A DNA stretch of 42,502 nt from an uncultured Selenomonadaceae bacterium (GTDB lineage Bacteria > Bacillota > Negativicutes > Selenomonadales > Selenomonadaceae), in NCBI GenBank assembly GCA_905236725.1, contig CAJOCT010000004.1, positions 1-42,502 of the forward strand, in the 5' to 3' direction. The notes under the pieces were generated by a model that made no database searches, was not told the DNA's origin, and saw nothing but the letters and a program-made list of their open reading frames with translations. A program made the translations under genes and the position numbers. Positions 25,908 through 32,642 of the stretch are shown here, one piece after another (within the stretch, counting starts at the first letter, position 1; each line of letters opens with the position of its first letter).

Positions 25908-26264
25908 ATGAAAGACGAAAAAATTTTGCAAGAGGAAATTTTGAGCGAAGAAGAACTTGAACAGGTCGCAGGCGGAACTCCCGGTGAAACTGCAGATGAC
26001 AGCAGATTTTTAAATGTTTTGTTGCAAGGAACAAAATATCATCAATGCGATCGCTACGGCTCATTTAGAATTTTCTTCAACCAAAGAGGTGAGATCAATG
26101 ATGTTGCGAAGTCGTGGGAATCTCTCGGCATTAAATTTTTCCATGGTGAAGGACTGTCAAACATATATTCTTTAAACGGCAAAAACCTTTCACGCGATGA
26201 GGCTTGGGAATACGCACAAGACAAAGTCGGAAAACATTTGACTAAAGCGCAGTGGGATTGGTAA
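25908..26264 (+). CDS. Double-glycine leader peptide 2 (putative exported peptide)
   Basis: A 118-residue protein whose first 23 residues nearly copy peptide 1 (shared MKDEKILQ, then EEILSEEELEQVAGG) and end in a double glycine. The following 95 residues (starting TPGETADDSRF, ending WEYAQDKVGKHLTKAQWDW) have one cysteine and a charged, probably folded character. They resemble no family that I recognise. ATG 25908 was chosen over the in-frame ATG at 25899 because the AGGAG site overlaps the latter. Leader conservation with core divergence points to a leader-guided export system rather than to a shared function of the mature parts. Confidence 0.7.
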   Translation: MKDEKILQEEILSEEELEQVAGGTPGETADDSRFLNVLLQGTKYHQCDRYGSFRIFFNQRGEINDVAKSWESLGIKFFHGEGLSNIYSLNGKNLSRDEAWEYAQDKVGKHLTKAQWDW

Positions 26265-26281
26265 AAAAAATTTTGTAAATA

Positions 26282-26326
26282 AATCCTGATGGCAAAAAGT
26301 CGTCGGGATTTTTTTATTTGACGCAG
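26282..26326 (+). terminator. Terminator of leader-peptide gene 2, left copy of a flanking direct repeat
   Basis: AATCCTGATGGC and GTCGTCGGGATT form the stem, followed by seven T and ATTTGACGCAG. A diverged copy lies at 26677-26719, so the third cassette is bracketed by direct repeats. The TTGACG at its end has a TAAAAG 17 bp downstream and could be a weak promoter. Confidence 0.7.
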
Positions 26327-26349
26327 AAAAAAAAATTTTTTAAAAGAGT

Positions 26350-26380
26350 TTGTCATAAAAATATTTTCCGTGCATATAAT
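26350..26380 (+). promoter_or_regulatory. Promoter module of leader-peptide gene 3
   Basis: TTGTCA, a 19-bp spacer containing TTTTCCGTGCA, and TATAAT, then AAAGTGAAAA. The ribosome-binding stretch TTTAGGAGGTCGATTAAA is identical to that of peptide 1. Confidence 0.7.
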
Positions 26381-26427
26381 AAAGTGAAAAGAAAATTTCA
26401 AAAAAAATTTTTAGGAGGTCGATTAAA

Positions 26428-26613
26428 ATGGCAAATCGTGAAGAAAATCTCAAAAAAATCAATGCTGAACTCGAAAAGTTGAGCGATGATGAACTCGAAA
26501 AAATTGCGGGCGGCTTTTATGCTCGTTCTAACGTCGGCGATGTTAAACCGGACGTTAATTCTTCAAATCCTGCGGATCCTAATCAAAGTCGGATAATTCA
26601 TTGGACTGCGTAG
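26428..26613 (+). CDS. Double-glycine leader peptide 3 (short putative exported peptide)
   Basis: A 61-residue peptide. The leader (residues 1-29) has a different start from peptides 1 and 2 but the same end, KLSDDELEKIAGG. The 32-residue mature part, FYARSNVGDVKPDVNSS through IIHWTA, has no cysteine, is rich in Asn, Asp, Ser and Pro, and ends in a hydrophobic tail. It is the most bacteriocin- or pheromone-like of the three in size. Immunity and export genes are not seen nearby. Real expression is supported by a promoter module, AGGAGG site and terminator of its own. Confidence 0.7.
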   Translation: MANREENLKKINAELEKLSDDELEKIAGGFYARSNVGDVKPDVNSSNPADPNQSRIIHWTA

Positions 26614-26676
26614 ACAAAATTAGGTTATTGATTAGTAAACGCGAAAAAAATCTAAAAAATCATCTGACACAAAAAA

Positions 26677-26719
26677 AATCCCTTCGGCAAAAGTCGTTGG
26701 GATTTTTTATTTGACGCTG
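26677..26719 (+). terminator. Terminator of leader-peptide gene 3, right copy of the direct repeat
   Basis: AATCCCTTCGGC and GTCGTTGGGATT form the stem with AAAA loop, then six T and ATTTGACGCTG. Its TTGACG serves as the -35 box of the cinA promoter. Confidence 0.75.
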
Positions 26720-26739
26720 TGAAGAAATTTTTATAAAAT
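26711..26739 (+). promoter_or_regulatory. Promoter of the cinA-like gene
   Basis: TTGACG, a 17-bp spacer and TAAAAT, ending 18 bp before the TTG start. Confidence 0.65.
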
Positions 26740-26757
26740 ATTTCCGAGGTGATTTGT

Positions 26758-27225
26758 TTGGAAAAAATTGTCGGCGATTTACTTCGCGAAAAAAAATTGA
26801 CAATTTCTTGCGCGGAAAGTTGCACGGGCGGACTTTTGACAAGCAATCTGACTGACGTTGCGGGAAGTTCCGATTATGTCAAAGGCTCGATTGTCGTTTA
26901 CTCAAACGAAATAAAAATTTCCGCGCTCCACGTCAAAGAAGAAACTTTGAAAAATTTCGGCGCGGTAAGTTATGAAACTGCTTGTGAAATGACGAAAAAT
27001 ATTCGTGAACTTTTCAAAACTGACATCGGCGTGGGAATTACGGGAATTGCCGGACCCGGCGGCAGTTCAAAAGAAAAACCTGTCGGGCTGGTTTATATCG
27101 GAGTCAGCGATAAAAATAAAATCGACGTGCAGAAATTTAATTTTTCGGGTACTCGAACGGAAATTAAAAATAAATCTGTTGACACGGCTTTAAAAATGAT
27201 TCAAAATCTTATCGAACAAAATTGA
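26758..27225 (+). CDS. pncC: CinA C-terminal-type nicotinamide-nucleotide amidase
   Basis: Deamidates nicotinamide mononucleotide to nicotinate mononucleotide, recycling pyridine nucleotides. At 155 residues it contains only the CinA C-terminal domain, as in PncC/YgaD. Signatures are SCAESCTGGLLTSNLTDVAG, the YVKGSIVVYSNEIK segment, AVSYETACEM and the GITGIAGPGGSS-KPVGLVYIG block. TTG 26758 has GAGGTGA 5 nt upstream; the in-frame GTG at 26749 lies inside that site. In many Firmicutes cinA follows rimO and pgsA; here the leader-peptide island sits in between. It is followed 15 bp later by a secreted-protein gene, so the two form an operon. Confidence 0.9.
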   Translation: MEKIVGDLLREKKLTISCAESCTGGLLTSNLTDVAGSSDYVKGSIVVYSNEIKISALHVKEETLKNFGAVSYETACEMTKNIRELFKTDIGVGITGIAGPGGSSKEKPVGLVYIGVSDKNKIDVQKFNFSGTRTEIKNKSVDTALKMIQNLIEQN

Positions 27226-27240
27226 TTGGAGGAAATTTTT

Positions 27241-27903
27241 ATGAAGAAGATTTTTTTTGCTTTGACGGTGCTTTTAACTTTTTTGACGGCGACGGCTTTT
27301 GCGGCTGAAGAAAATTCCGCTCAACCGCCCGCAGAAAATTCGGTTTCACAGGCTTTTGAATACACCAGTCAAACTTTCGGCTTCAAAATTTCTTGTCCCG
27401 CCGTGCCGAAAGTTGTTGTAAATCCTTTTGAAGACCCCAAAGAACGCGGCGAACTTTTGGTTTTCGCAAACGACGGAATAAAAATTTTGTACGGTTATCA
27501 AATTAAACTCGATGCTTTCGACAATAAAGACATTCCCGATTTGAACAAGGCGAATAAAAAAACTCTCGACGCTTACCTTGAAAAACTTCGCCAACAAAAT
27601 GTTTATGAATATGCCGAAATCACAAATATTTCTCCCGACAACAAAGCGATTTTTGCCGTCACCGCCAAAGAAATGGAAGTCGAACTCGACGACGGCGAAA
27701 TTGGCACGGCGACTGCCGATACTCAAAACGCGATCGCTTTTTTCCGCACGAAAAGCGGCCGTTGCATCTCGATTCAATTCATAACCGATACGCTTGACGA
27801 CGAGGCGATTGCAAATTTCAGCAAATCCGTTATGAGTTACCGTGACGCTACTGACCTTGCAATGCCCGATAAAAAATCTGATAAGAAAAAATCTAAAAAA
27901 TAA
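27241..27903 (+). CDS. Uncharacterised secreted protein
   Basis: A 220-residue exported protein of no family I recognise. The signal peptide ends near AFA-A (residue 21), and a Pro/Ala/Ser linker follows. The mature part begins AFEYTSQTFGFKISCPAVPKVV, a pattern seen in PsbP- or lipoprotein-like folds in which a domain opens with SxxxGFxIxxP, and contains alternating strands and a helix (IANFSKSVMSYR) near its end. The last residues are lysine-rich (DKKSDKKKSKK). ATG has TTGGAGG 9 nt upstream. It shares the transcript of the cinA-type gene and ends at a terminator. Confidence 0.7.
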   Translation: MKKIFFALTVLLTFLTATAFAAEENSAQPPAENSVSQAFEYTSQTFGFKISCPAVPKVVVNPFEDPKERGELLVFANDGIKILYGYQIKLDAFDNKDIPDLNKANKKTLDAYLEKLRQQNVYEYAEITNISPDNKAIFAVTAKEMEVELDDGEIGTATADTQNAIAFFRTKSGRCISIQFITDTLDDEAIANFSKSVMSYRDATDLAMPDKKSDKKKSKK

Positions 27904-27928
27904 TTTCTTGACTTGAAAAAAATTTTTC

Positions 27929-27960
27929 CGCTCGATAAAAAAAGTCGGGCGTTTTTTTTT
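27929..27960 (+). terminator. Terminator after the secreted-protein gene
   Basis: CGCTCGA pairs with TCGGGCG (one G-T pair) around an A-rich loop, followed by nine T. Confidence 0.75.
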
Positions 27961-28028
27961 GTTCAAGTCAAGCAGGAAAAAATTTTTTTAGCGTGAAAAG
28001 AATTTTTCTGAAATGGAGGATAAATTTT

Positions 28029-28922
28029 ATGGCGATTTTTAAACTCAAACCCGCTTGCAAAAATTATATTTGGGGCGGAAGAAAACTTATCGACGAGTAT
28101 AAATTTGAAACGAACGAAAAAATTCTTGCCGAAGCGTGGATGCTTTCCGCTCACAAAGACGGAATGTCGATTATTACTTCGGGAAAATTTGCAGGTAAAA
28201 CTTTCGGCGAATATCTTCAGCAAGAAAAAATTTTTGAAAAATTCCCGATTCTGATAAAATTTCTTGACGTTAAAGATAAAATTTCCGTCCAAGTTCACCC
28301 CGATGATTCTTACGCGCTGAAAAATGAAAATCAATTCGGCAAAAATGAATTTTGGTATATCATCGACGCGGAGCCGAATGCGTACATTTATTACGGCTTC
28401 AAGAAAAAAATTTCTAAAGAAGAATTTAAGCGGCGAATTGAGGAAAATACTTTGCTCGAAGTTTTGAACAAAATCAACGTCAAGAAAGGCGATAGTTTTT
28501 TTGTATCTTCGGGAACTTTGCATGCGGCGGGTTCGGGAGTTCTGATTGCGGAAATTCAGGAAAATTCAAACGTCACGTACAGGGTTTTCGATTACGGACG
28601 TGACAGACCTTTACACATTGAAAAAGCTCTGGACGTTACAAAACTTGAACCGAGTTTAAACGCAAAAAATTTTCCGCACCTTGCCGACTGTAAATATTTT
28701 ACCGTCGATAAAATAAACCTTGACGGAAAAATTCTTTCCGAAATCGGCGGCACGGTTGACGAAAAAAATTCTTTGAGCGTTGTAATTTTGGAAGGGCTTG
28801 GAAAAATTTTTGCATGTGGCGAAGAAGTAAATTTTCAAAAAGGCGATTCGATTTTTATTTCCGCAAACAGCGGCGACTGGAAAATTTGCGGAAGTTGCGA
28901 CGCACTTTTGACGACGATTTAA
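28029..28922 (+). CDS. manA: Mannose-6-phosphate isomerase (class I)
   Basis: Interconverts mannose-6-phosphate and fructose-6-phosphate, feeding mannose into glycolysis or providing precursors for surface sugars. The 297-residue protein is of the short Firmicutes type. The zinc site is visible as Gln88 and His90 in SVQVHPDD, Glu107 in KNEFWYIID and His165 in SGTLHAAGSG. The AEIQENSNVTYRVFDYGR block follows. ATG 28029 follows TGGAGGA; the frame is open 12 codons further upstream, but those codons contain the ribosome-binding site. ilvB begins 22 bp after the stop. Confidence 0.92.
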   Translation: MAIFKLKPACKNYIWGGRKLIDEYKFETNEKILAEAWMLSAHKDGMSIITSGKFAGKTFGEYLQQEKIFEKFPILIKFLDVKDKISVQVHPDDSYALKNENQFGKNEFWYIIDAEPNAYIYYGFKKKISKEEFKRRIEENTLLEVLNKINVKKGDSFFVSSGTLHAAGSGVLIAEIQENSNVTYRVFDYGRDRPLHIEKALDVTKLEPSLNAKNFPHLADCKYFTVDKINLDGKILSEIGGTVDEKNSLSVVILEGLGKIFACGEEVNFQKGDSIFISANSGDWKICGSCDALLTTI

Positions 28923-28944
28923 AAAATTTTTGGGAAGTGGTTTA

Positions 28945-30615
28945 ATGATAATGAGCGGAGCAAAAGCGGTTGTAGAATGTTTGCGGGAGCAGGGAGTAAA
29001 AATAATTTTCGGCTACCCGGGCGGAATGATTTTGCCGATGTATGACGCGCTTTATGACGAAAAAGAAATTAAACAAATTTTGGTAACTCACGAACAAAAC
29101 GCGGCTCATGCGGCGGACGGTTACGCAAGGGCAACGGGTGAAGTCGGAGTTTGTATGGCGACTTCCGGACCCGGCGCAACAAATTTGGTCACGGGAATTG
29201 CGACGGCTTTCATGGATTCAATTCCGATCGTTGCGATAACGGGACAGGTCGATACAAATTTGCTCGGGCGCGACGCATTTCAAGAGACAGATATTTTGGA
29301 CATAACAATGCCCGTGACGAAACATAATTTTAAAGTAAAAGACCCGCGAAAATTGGTTGAAACTATTCGCCAAGCGTTTGAAATTGCGCGAAGCGGTCGG
29401 CGCGGCCCGGTTTTGGTCGATATTCCGAAAGATTTATTTTTTGCGGACGTTGATTATAAATTTAAAAAAATCGAAGAAAAATCTTTAGGAAATCCTGACG
29501 CAGATTTTAAAATTTGTGCGGCGGAGGCTGTCGAAGAAATTTCTAAAGCCGAAAGACCCGCGGTAATTGTCGGAGGCGGAGCAATTTCTGCGGGCGCGTC
29601 GAAAGAAATTATTCAATTCATCGAAAAATATAATTTGCCCGTCGTGAATACTTTGATGGGAATCGGCGCAGTTCCTCGAAGTCATCCGCAACATCTCGGA
29701 TTCGCAGGACTTCACGGAAATAAAGCCGCCAATCACGCAATCGCGGCGGCTGATTTGGTTATTGCAATCGCATCAAGATTCGGTGACAGACAAACTGGAA
29801 ATTTGAGCAAATACACTCGCTCGAAAAAATTTATTCACATTGACATTGATCCTGCAGAAATTGATAAAAATATCGAAGGAAGTCTCGGACTCGCCGGCGA
29901 TATAAAAATTATTTTAAAACTTTTAATGCGAAATGAAAATTTTCAGCCGCGAACAGATTGGTGGAAACAAATTGAAAGTTGGAAAGAAACTTTTGATTAC
30001 GATTATCAAGTTAATCGTTTAACAGTTCCTTGGGCGATGAATCAAATTGCAAAAAAAACTGCTGGAAAAAATTTTGCTTACGCGACTGACGTCGGTCAAC
30101 ATCAAATGTGGGCGGCACTTCATTTAAAAGTTGAAGAGCCTCGAACTTGGTTTACTTCCGGCGGACTCGGCACGATGGGTTTCGGACTTCCCGCCGCGAT
30201 GGGTGCGCAAATTGCTTTCGGAAATTCTCGCAGAGTTATTTCAATTTCCGGCGACGGCGGAATAAAAATGACCGGAAATGAATTTTTTACGATTTCGCGA
30301 TTAAATTTGCCGATAATTTCTTTAATCGTAAATAATTCTTCGCTCGGAATGATTCGCCAACTTCAAAAAGTTATGTACAAAGAAAAATATATCGCTTGCG
30401 AATTTGATTTTGAAATGGATTTTGTAAAATATGCGGAAAGTTTCGGAATAAAAGCGACTGCGGTTTCAACTCAAGAAGAATTTGCCGCCGCGCTCGAAAA
30501 AGCTCTTGCCGATGAAAAAAATCCTCGCGTAATTGTTTTAAATGTTTGGCGAAGTTTTGTTGAGCCGATGACGAAAGGAAACGCGCGAATTGATGAATTT
30601 GTAGAATTTAAATAA
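28945..30615 (+). CDS. ilvB: Acetolactate synthase large subunit
   Basis: Thiamine-diphosphate enzyme that condenses two pyruvates to acetolactate in valine/leucine synthesis (or pyruvate with 2-oxobutyrate for isoleucine). At 556 residues it matches biosynthetic large subunits. Visible are the catalytic Glu50 in VTHEQNAAHAADGYARATG, the TSGPGATNLVTGIA and GRDAFQETD segments, and the cofactor motif GDGGIKMTGNEF...NNSSLGMIRQ. ATG 28945 has GGAAG upstream; another ATG lies two codons later. The regulatory small subunit (ilvN) does not follow, so it is either encoded elsewhere or missing. Confidence 0.93.
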   Translation: MIMSGAKAVVECLREQGVKIIFGYPGGMILPMYDALYDEKEIKQILVTHEQNAAHAADGYARATGEVGVCMATSGPGATNLVTGIATAFMDSIPIVAITGQVDTNLLGRDAFQETDILDITMPVTKHNFKVKDPRKLVETIRQAFEIARSGRRGPVLVDIPKDLFFADVDYKFKKIEEKSLGNPDADFKICAAEAVEEISKAERPAVIVGGGAISAGASKEIIQFIEKYNLPVVNTLMGIGAVPRSHPQHLGFAGLHGNKAANHAIAAADLVIAIASRFGDRQTGNLSKYTRSKKFIHIDIDPAEIDKNIEGSLGLAGDIKIILKLLMRNENFQPRTDWWKQIESWKETFDYDYQVNRLTVPWAMNQIAKKTAGKNFAYATDVGQHQMWAALHLKVEEPRTWFTSGGLGTMGFGLPAAMGAQIAFGNSRRVISISGDGGIKMTGNEFFTISRLNLPIISLIVNNSSLGMIRQLQKVMYKEKYIACEFDFEMDFVKYAESFGIKATAVSTQEEFAAALEKALADEKNPRVIVLNVWRSFVEPMTKGNARIDEFVEFK

Positions 30616-30651
30616 ATTTTTCAAAAAAAATAAAAATCAGAGAGGTTTTTA

Positions 30652-31455
30652 ATGCTTCAAGATATAACGCTGGGACAATTTTTTCCCGGAAATTCAATTT
30701 TGCATAAACTTGACCCGCGAACGAAAATAATTTTGCTTTTCGCGTTGATGATTTTAATTTTTGCGGCGGACGGAATTTTTTCCTACACATTTTTAATTTT
30801 TTTCACCGCCGCAATAATTTTTTTGTCAAAAATTCCGCCGCTCACCGTTTTAAAATCAATCAAGCCGTTAATTTGGATAATTTTATTCACGCTTTTAATT
30901 CATTTCGTCAGCCACGACGGAGAAATTTTAGCAAAATTTTTTATTTTTAAAATCACGGACGAAGGAATAAAATTTGGAATTTTTATAAGTTTGCGGCTGA
31001 TTTTGCTGATAATTTTTTCAAGTCTTTTAACTTTCACAACCTCGCCGATACAATTAACCGACGCGATGGAAAAAATTTTGTCGCCGCTGTCAAAATTCGG
31101 AGTTCCCGCGCACGAAATTGCGATGATGATGACAATCGCTTTGAGATTTATTCCGACTTTAATCGAAGAAACTGAAAAAATAATTAAAGCGCAAAAATCT
31201 CGCGGAGTAAATTTTGAATCGGGAAATATTTTTAAACGAATGAAAAATTTTGTTCCGATATTGGTGCCGCTTTTTTTGTCGAGTTTTCGACGCGCGGACG
31301 AATTGGCGATGGCGATGGAGGCGCGATGTTATCGAGGCGGCGAAGGACGAACACATATGCGTGAATTAAAATTTTTGCGAAGAGATTTTTTAGCGATTTT
31401 TTTAGTAATTTTAATAATAATTTTTGTGATGATTATGAGTTACGGAAATTTTTAA
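30652..31455 (+). CDS. ecfT: ECF transporter transmembrane subunit EcfT
   Basis: Shared membrane subunit of energy-coupling-factor vitamin and metal transporters; it couples the ATPases EcfA1/EcfA2 to interchangeable substrate-binding subunits. The 267-residue protein has several hydrophobic helices, HKLDPRTKIILLF near its start and the coupling-helix motif AMEARCYRGGEGRT near its C-terminus (usually ARGY or ARCY with a G-GRT end). In most Firmicutes it follows ecfA1-ecfA2 and precedes truA; truA is present downstream but both ATPase genes are missing upstream, where ilvB lies instead. Confidence 0.9.
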   Translation: MLQDITLGQFFPGNSILHKLDPRTKIILLFALMILIFAADGIFSYTFLIFFTAAIIFLSKIPPLTVLKSIKPLIWIILFTLLIHFVSHDGEILAKFFIFKITDEGIKFGIFISLRLILLIIFSSLLTFTTSPIQLTDAMEKILSPLSKFGVPAHEIAMMMTIALRFIPTLIEETEKIIKAQKSRGVNFESGNIFKRMKNFVPILVPLFLSSFRRADELAMAMEARCYRGGEGRTHMRELKFLRRDFLAIFLVILIIIFVMIMSYGNF

Positions 31456-31469
31456 AAAAATTTTTTATT

Positions 31470-31495
31470 TAAGCCTTCGGGCTTATTTTTTTTTT
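31470..31495 (+). terminator. Terminator after ecfT
   Basis: TAAGCC pairs with GGCTTA around a stable TTCG tetraloop, followed by a run of ten T. Confidence 0.85.
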
Positions 31496-31740
31496 GGAAA
31501 TTAAAAAATTTTTTTTGCGTAAAATTTTTTTGAATAATTTTAGAAAAATTTTTTTGTGAAAATCCTGTTTTGAGGGTTTAAGAGGTAAAAATTTTACAAA
31601 TGGCGTCAGTATGCGATTTATAAATTTTTTGAAAAGGAATTATTGTACGCCAAAAAATCAAGAGAGTTATTTTTTGTACGCCAAAAAATCAAGAGAGTTA
31701 TTTTTTGTACGCCAAAAATTATTTTTGGTAAAAAAAAATT
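31496..31740. other. AT-rich intergenic region with tandem repeat
   Basis: Gap of 347 bp between ecfT and truA without a coding frame of interest. Beyond the terminator it holds extremely A/T-rich sequence, a GGGTTTAAGAGG stretch near 31575, and the 31-bp tandem repeats listed separately. Confidence 0.6.
31640..31728 (+). repeat. 31-bp tandem repeat, two full copies and a partial third
   Basis: The core GTACGCCAAAAA recurs at 31645, 31676 and 31707 with an exact 31-bp period; the segment ATCAAGAGAGTTATTTTTT links the cores. The third copy continues instead into CCAAAAATTATTTTTGG (31712-31728), a perfect small hairpin. There is no room for spacers, so this is not a CRISPR array. Confidence 0.9.
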
Positions 31741-31747
31741 CCCTCAT

Positions 31748-31775
31748 TTGCAGGAAAAAATTTCTGTGATAAAAT
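31748..31775 (+). promoter_or_regulatory. Possible promoter of truA
   Basis: TTGCAG, a 16-bp spacer and TAAAAT, 27 bp before ATG 31803, in AT-rich surroundings where chance matches are frequent. Confidence 0.45.
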
Positions 31776-31802
31776 TAGTGAAAAATTCCGGTGTGAGATT
31801 TG

Positions 31803-32588
31803 ATGAAAAGTGACGAAAAAAATTTTTTAAAATCTCGGCGCAGAAATATTGCGTTGATTGTTGCTTATGACGGCACGAAATACAACGGTTTTCAGCGGCA
31901 AAATTTTCCGTGCGTGGCGATTCAAAATATTTTGGAGGATCGGCTGGAAAAAATTTTCGGCGAAAAAATAATTTTGACGGGATCGGGGAGGACTGACGCG
32001 GGAGTTCACGCATTCGGGCAAGTCGTAAATTTTTTTACTGACGGGCGAATTGAGGTTGAAAAAATTCCGAAGGCGGCGAGTTCGGTTTTGCCGGAAGAAA
32101 TTGTCGTTCGCGAGGCGTTTGAAGTCGATAAAAATTTTTCTGCATTGCACAGCGCGAAAAGTAAAATTTATTTGTACAAAATTCAGCGCGGAAAAATTTT
32201 AAATCCGTTCACAAAAAATTTTTCTTGGCACATTCCGTACGATTTGGACGTTGATTTGATGAAAAAAGTTTTGAAAATTATCGAGGGGACGCACGATTTT
32301 TCTGCATTTAAGGCGGCGAGTCAAACAAAAATGAATCCTGTCCGCACGATTTTTGAGGCGGATATTTTTGACGAAAAAATTTTTGACGCGGAAATTTTGA
32401 CGATAAAAATTCACGCGAGCGGATTTTTGTATCATATGGCGAGAAATATTGTTTCTGCGGTCGTTGCAGTCGGTCGAAAAAGGTTGAGCGAGGAAGATTT
32501 TAAAAAAATTTTTGTCGGCGGTGACAGAAAATTTTTTCCCGCGACTGCGCCGGCTAACGGTCTTTGCCTTTATAAAGTTTTTTATTGA
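31803..32588 (+). CDS. truA: tRNA pseudouridine(38-40) synthase TruA
   Basis: Makes pseudouridine at positions 38-40 in the anticodon arm of many tRNAs. The 261-residue protein has YDGTKYNGFQRQ near its start, the catalytic aspartate in GSGRTDAGVHA, the FSALHSAKSKIYLYKI strand and FSAFKAAS. The LTIKIHASGFLYHMARNIVSAV segment is the typical C-terminal block. The position after ecfT conserves the Firmicutes ecfT-truA order, although the two are separated by a terminator and repeats here. Confidence 0.95.
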   Translation: MKSDEKNFLKSRRRNIALIVAYDGTKYNGFQRQNFPCVAIQNILEDRLEKIFGEKIILTGSGRTDAGVHAFGQVVNFFTDGRIEVEKIPKAASSVLPEEIVVREAFEVDKNFSALHSAKSKIYLYKIQRGKILNPFTKNFSWHIPYDLDVDLMKKVLKIIEGTHDFSAFKAASQTKMNPVRTIFEADIFDEKIFDAEILTIKIHASGFLYHMARNIVSAVVAVGRKRLSEEDFKKIFVGGDRKFFPATAPANGLCLYKVFY

Positions 32589-32614
32589 ATTTAATTTGAC
32601 TTATGCGGTATAAT
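32585..32614 (+). promoter_or_regulatory. Possible promoter of mutS2
   Basis: TTGAAT, an 18-bp spacer and perfect TATAAT, 28 bp before ATG 32643. The -35 box overlaps the truA stop codon. Confidence 0.5.
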
Positions 32615-32642
32615 TTCAAAAAATTTTTCAGAGGAAGTTTAA

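Noticed and set aside
27346-27966. 206-codon minus-strand open frame
   Set aside because: It is antisense to the secreted-protein gene, which has a signal peptide and a good ribosome-binding site; the antisense frame has neither.
31640-31728. CRISPR array
   Set aside because: The repeats are directly tandem with a 31-bp period; there are no unique spacers and no cas genes.
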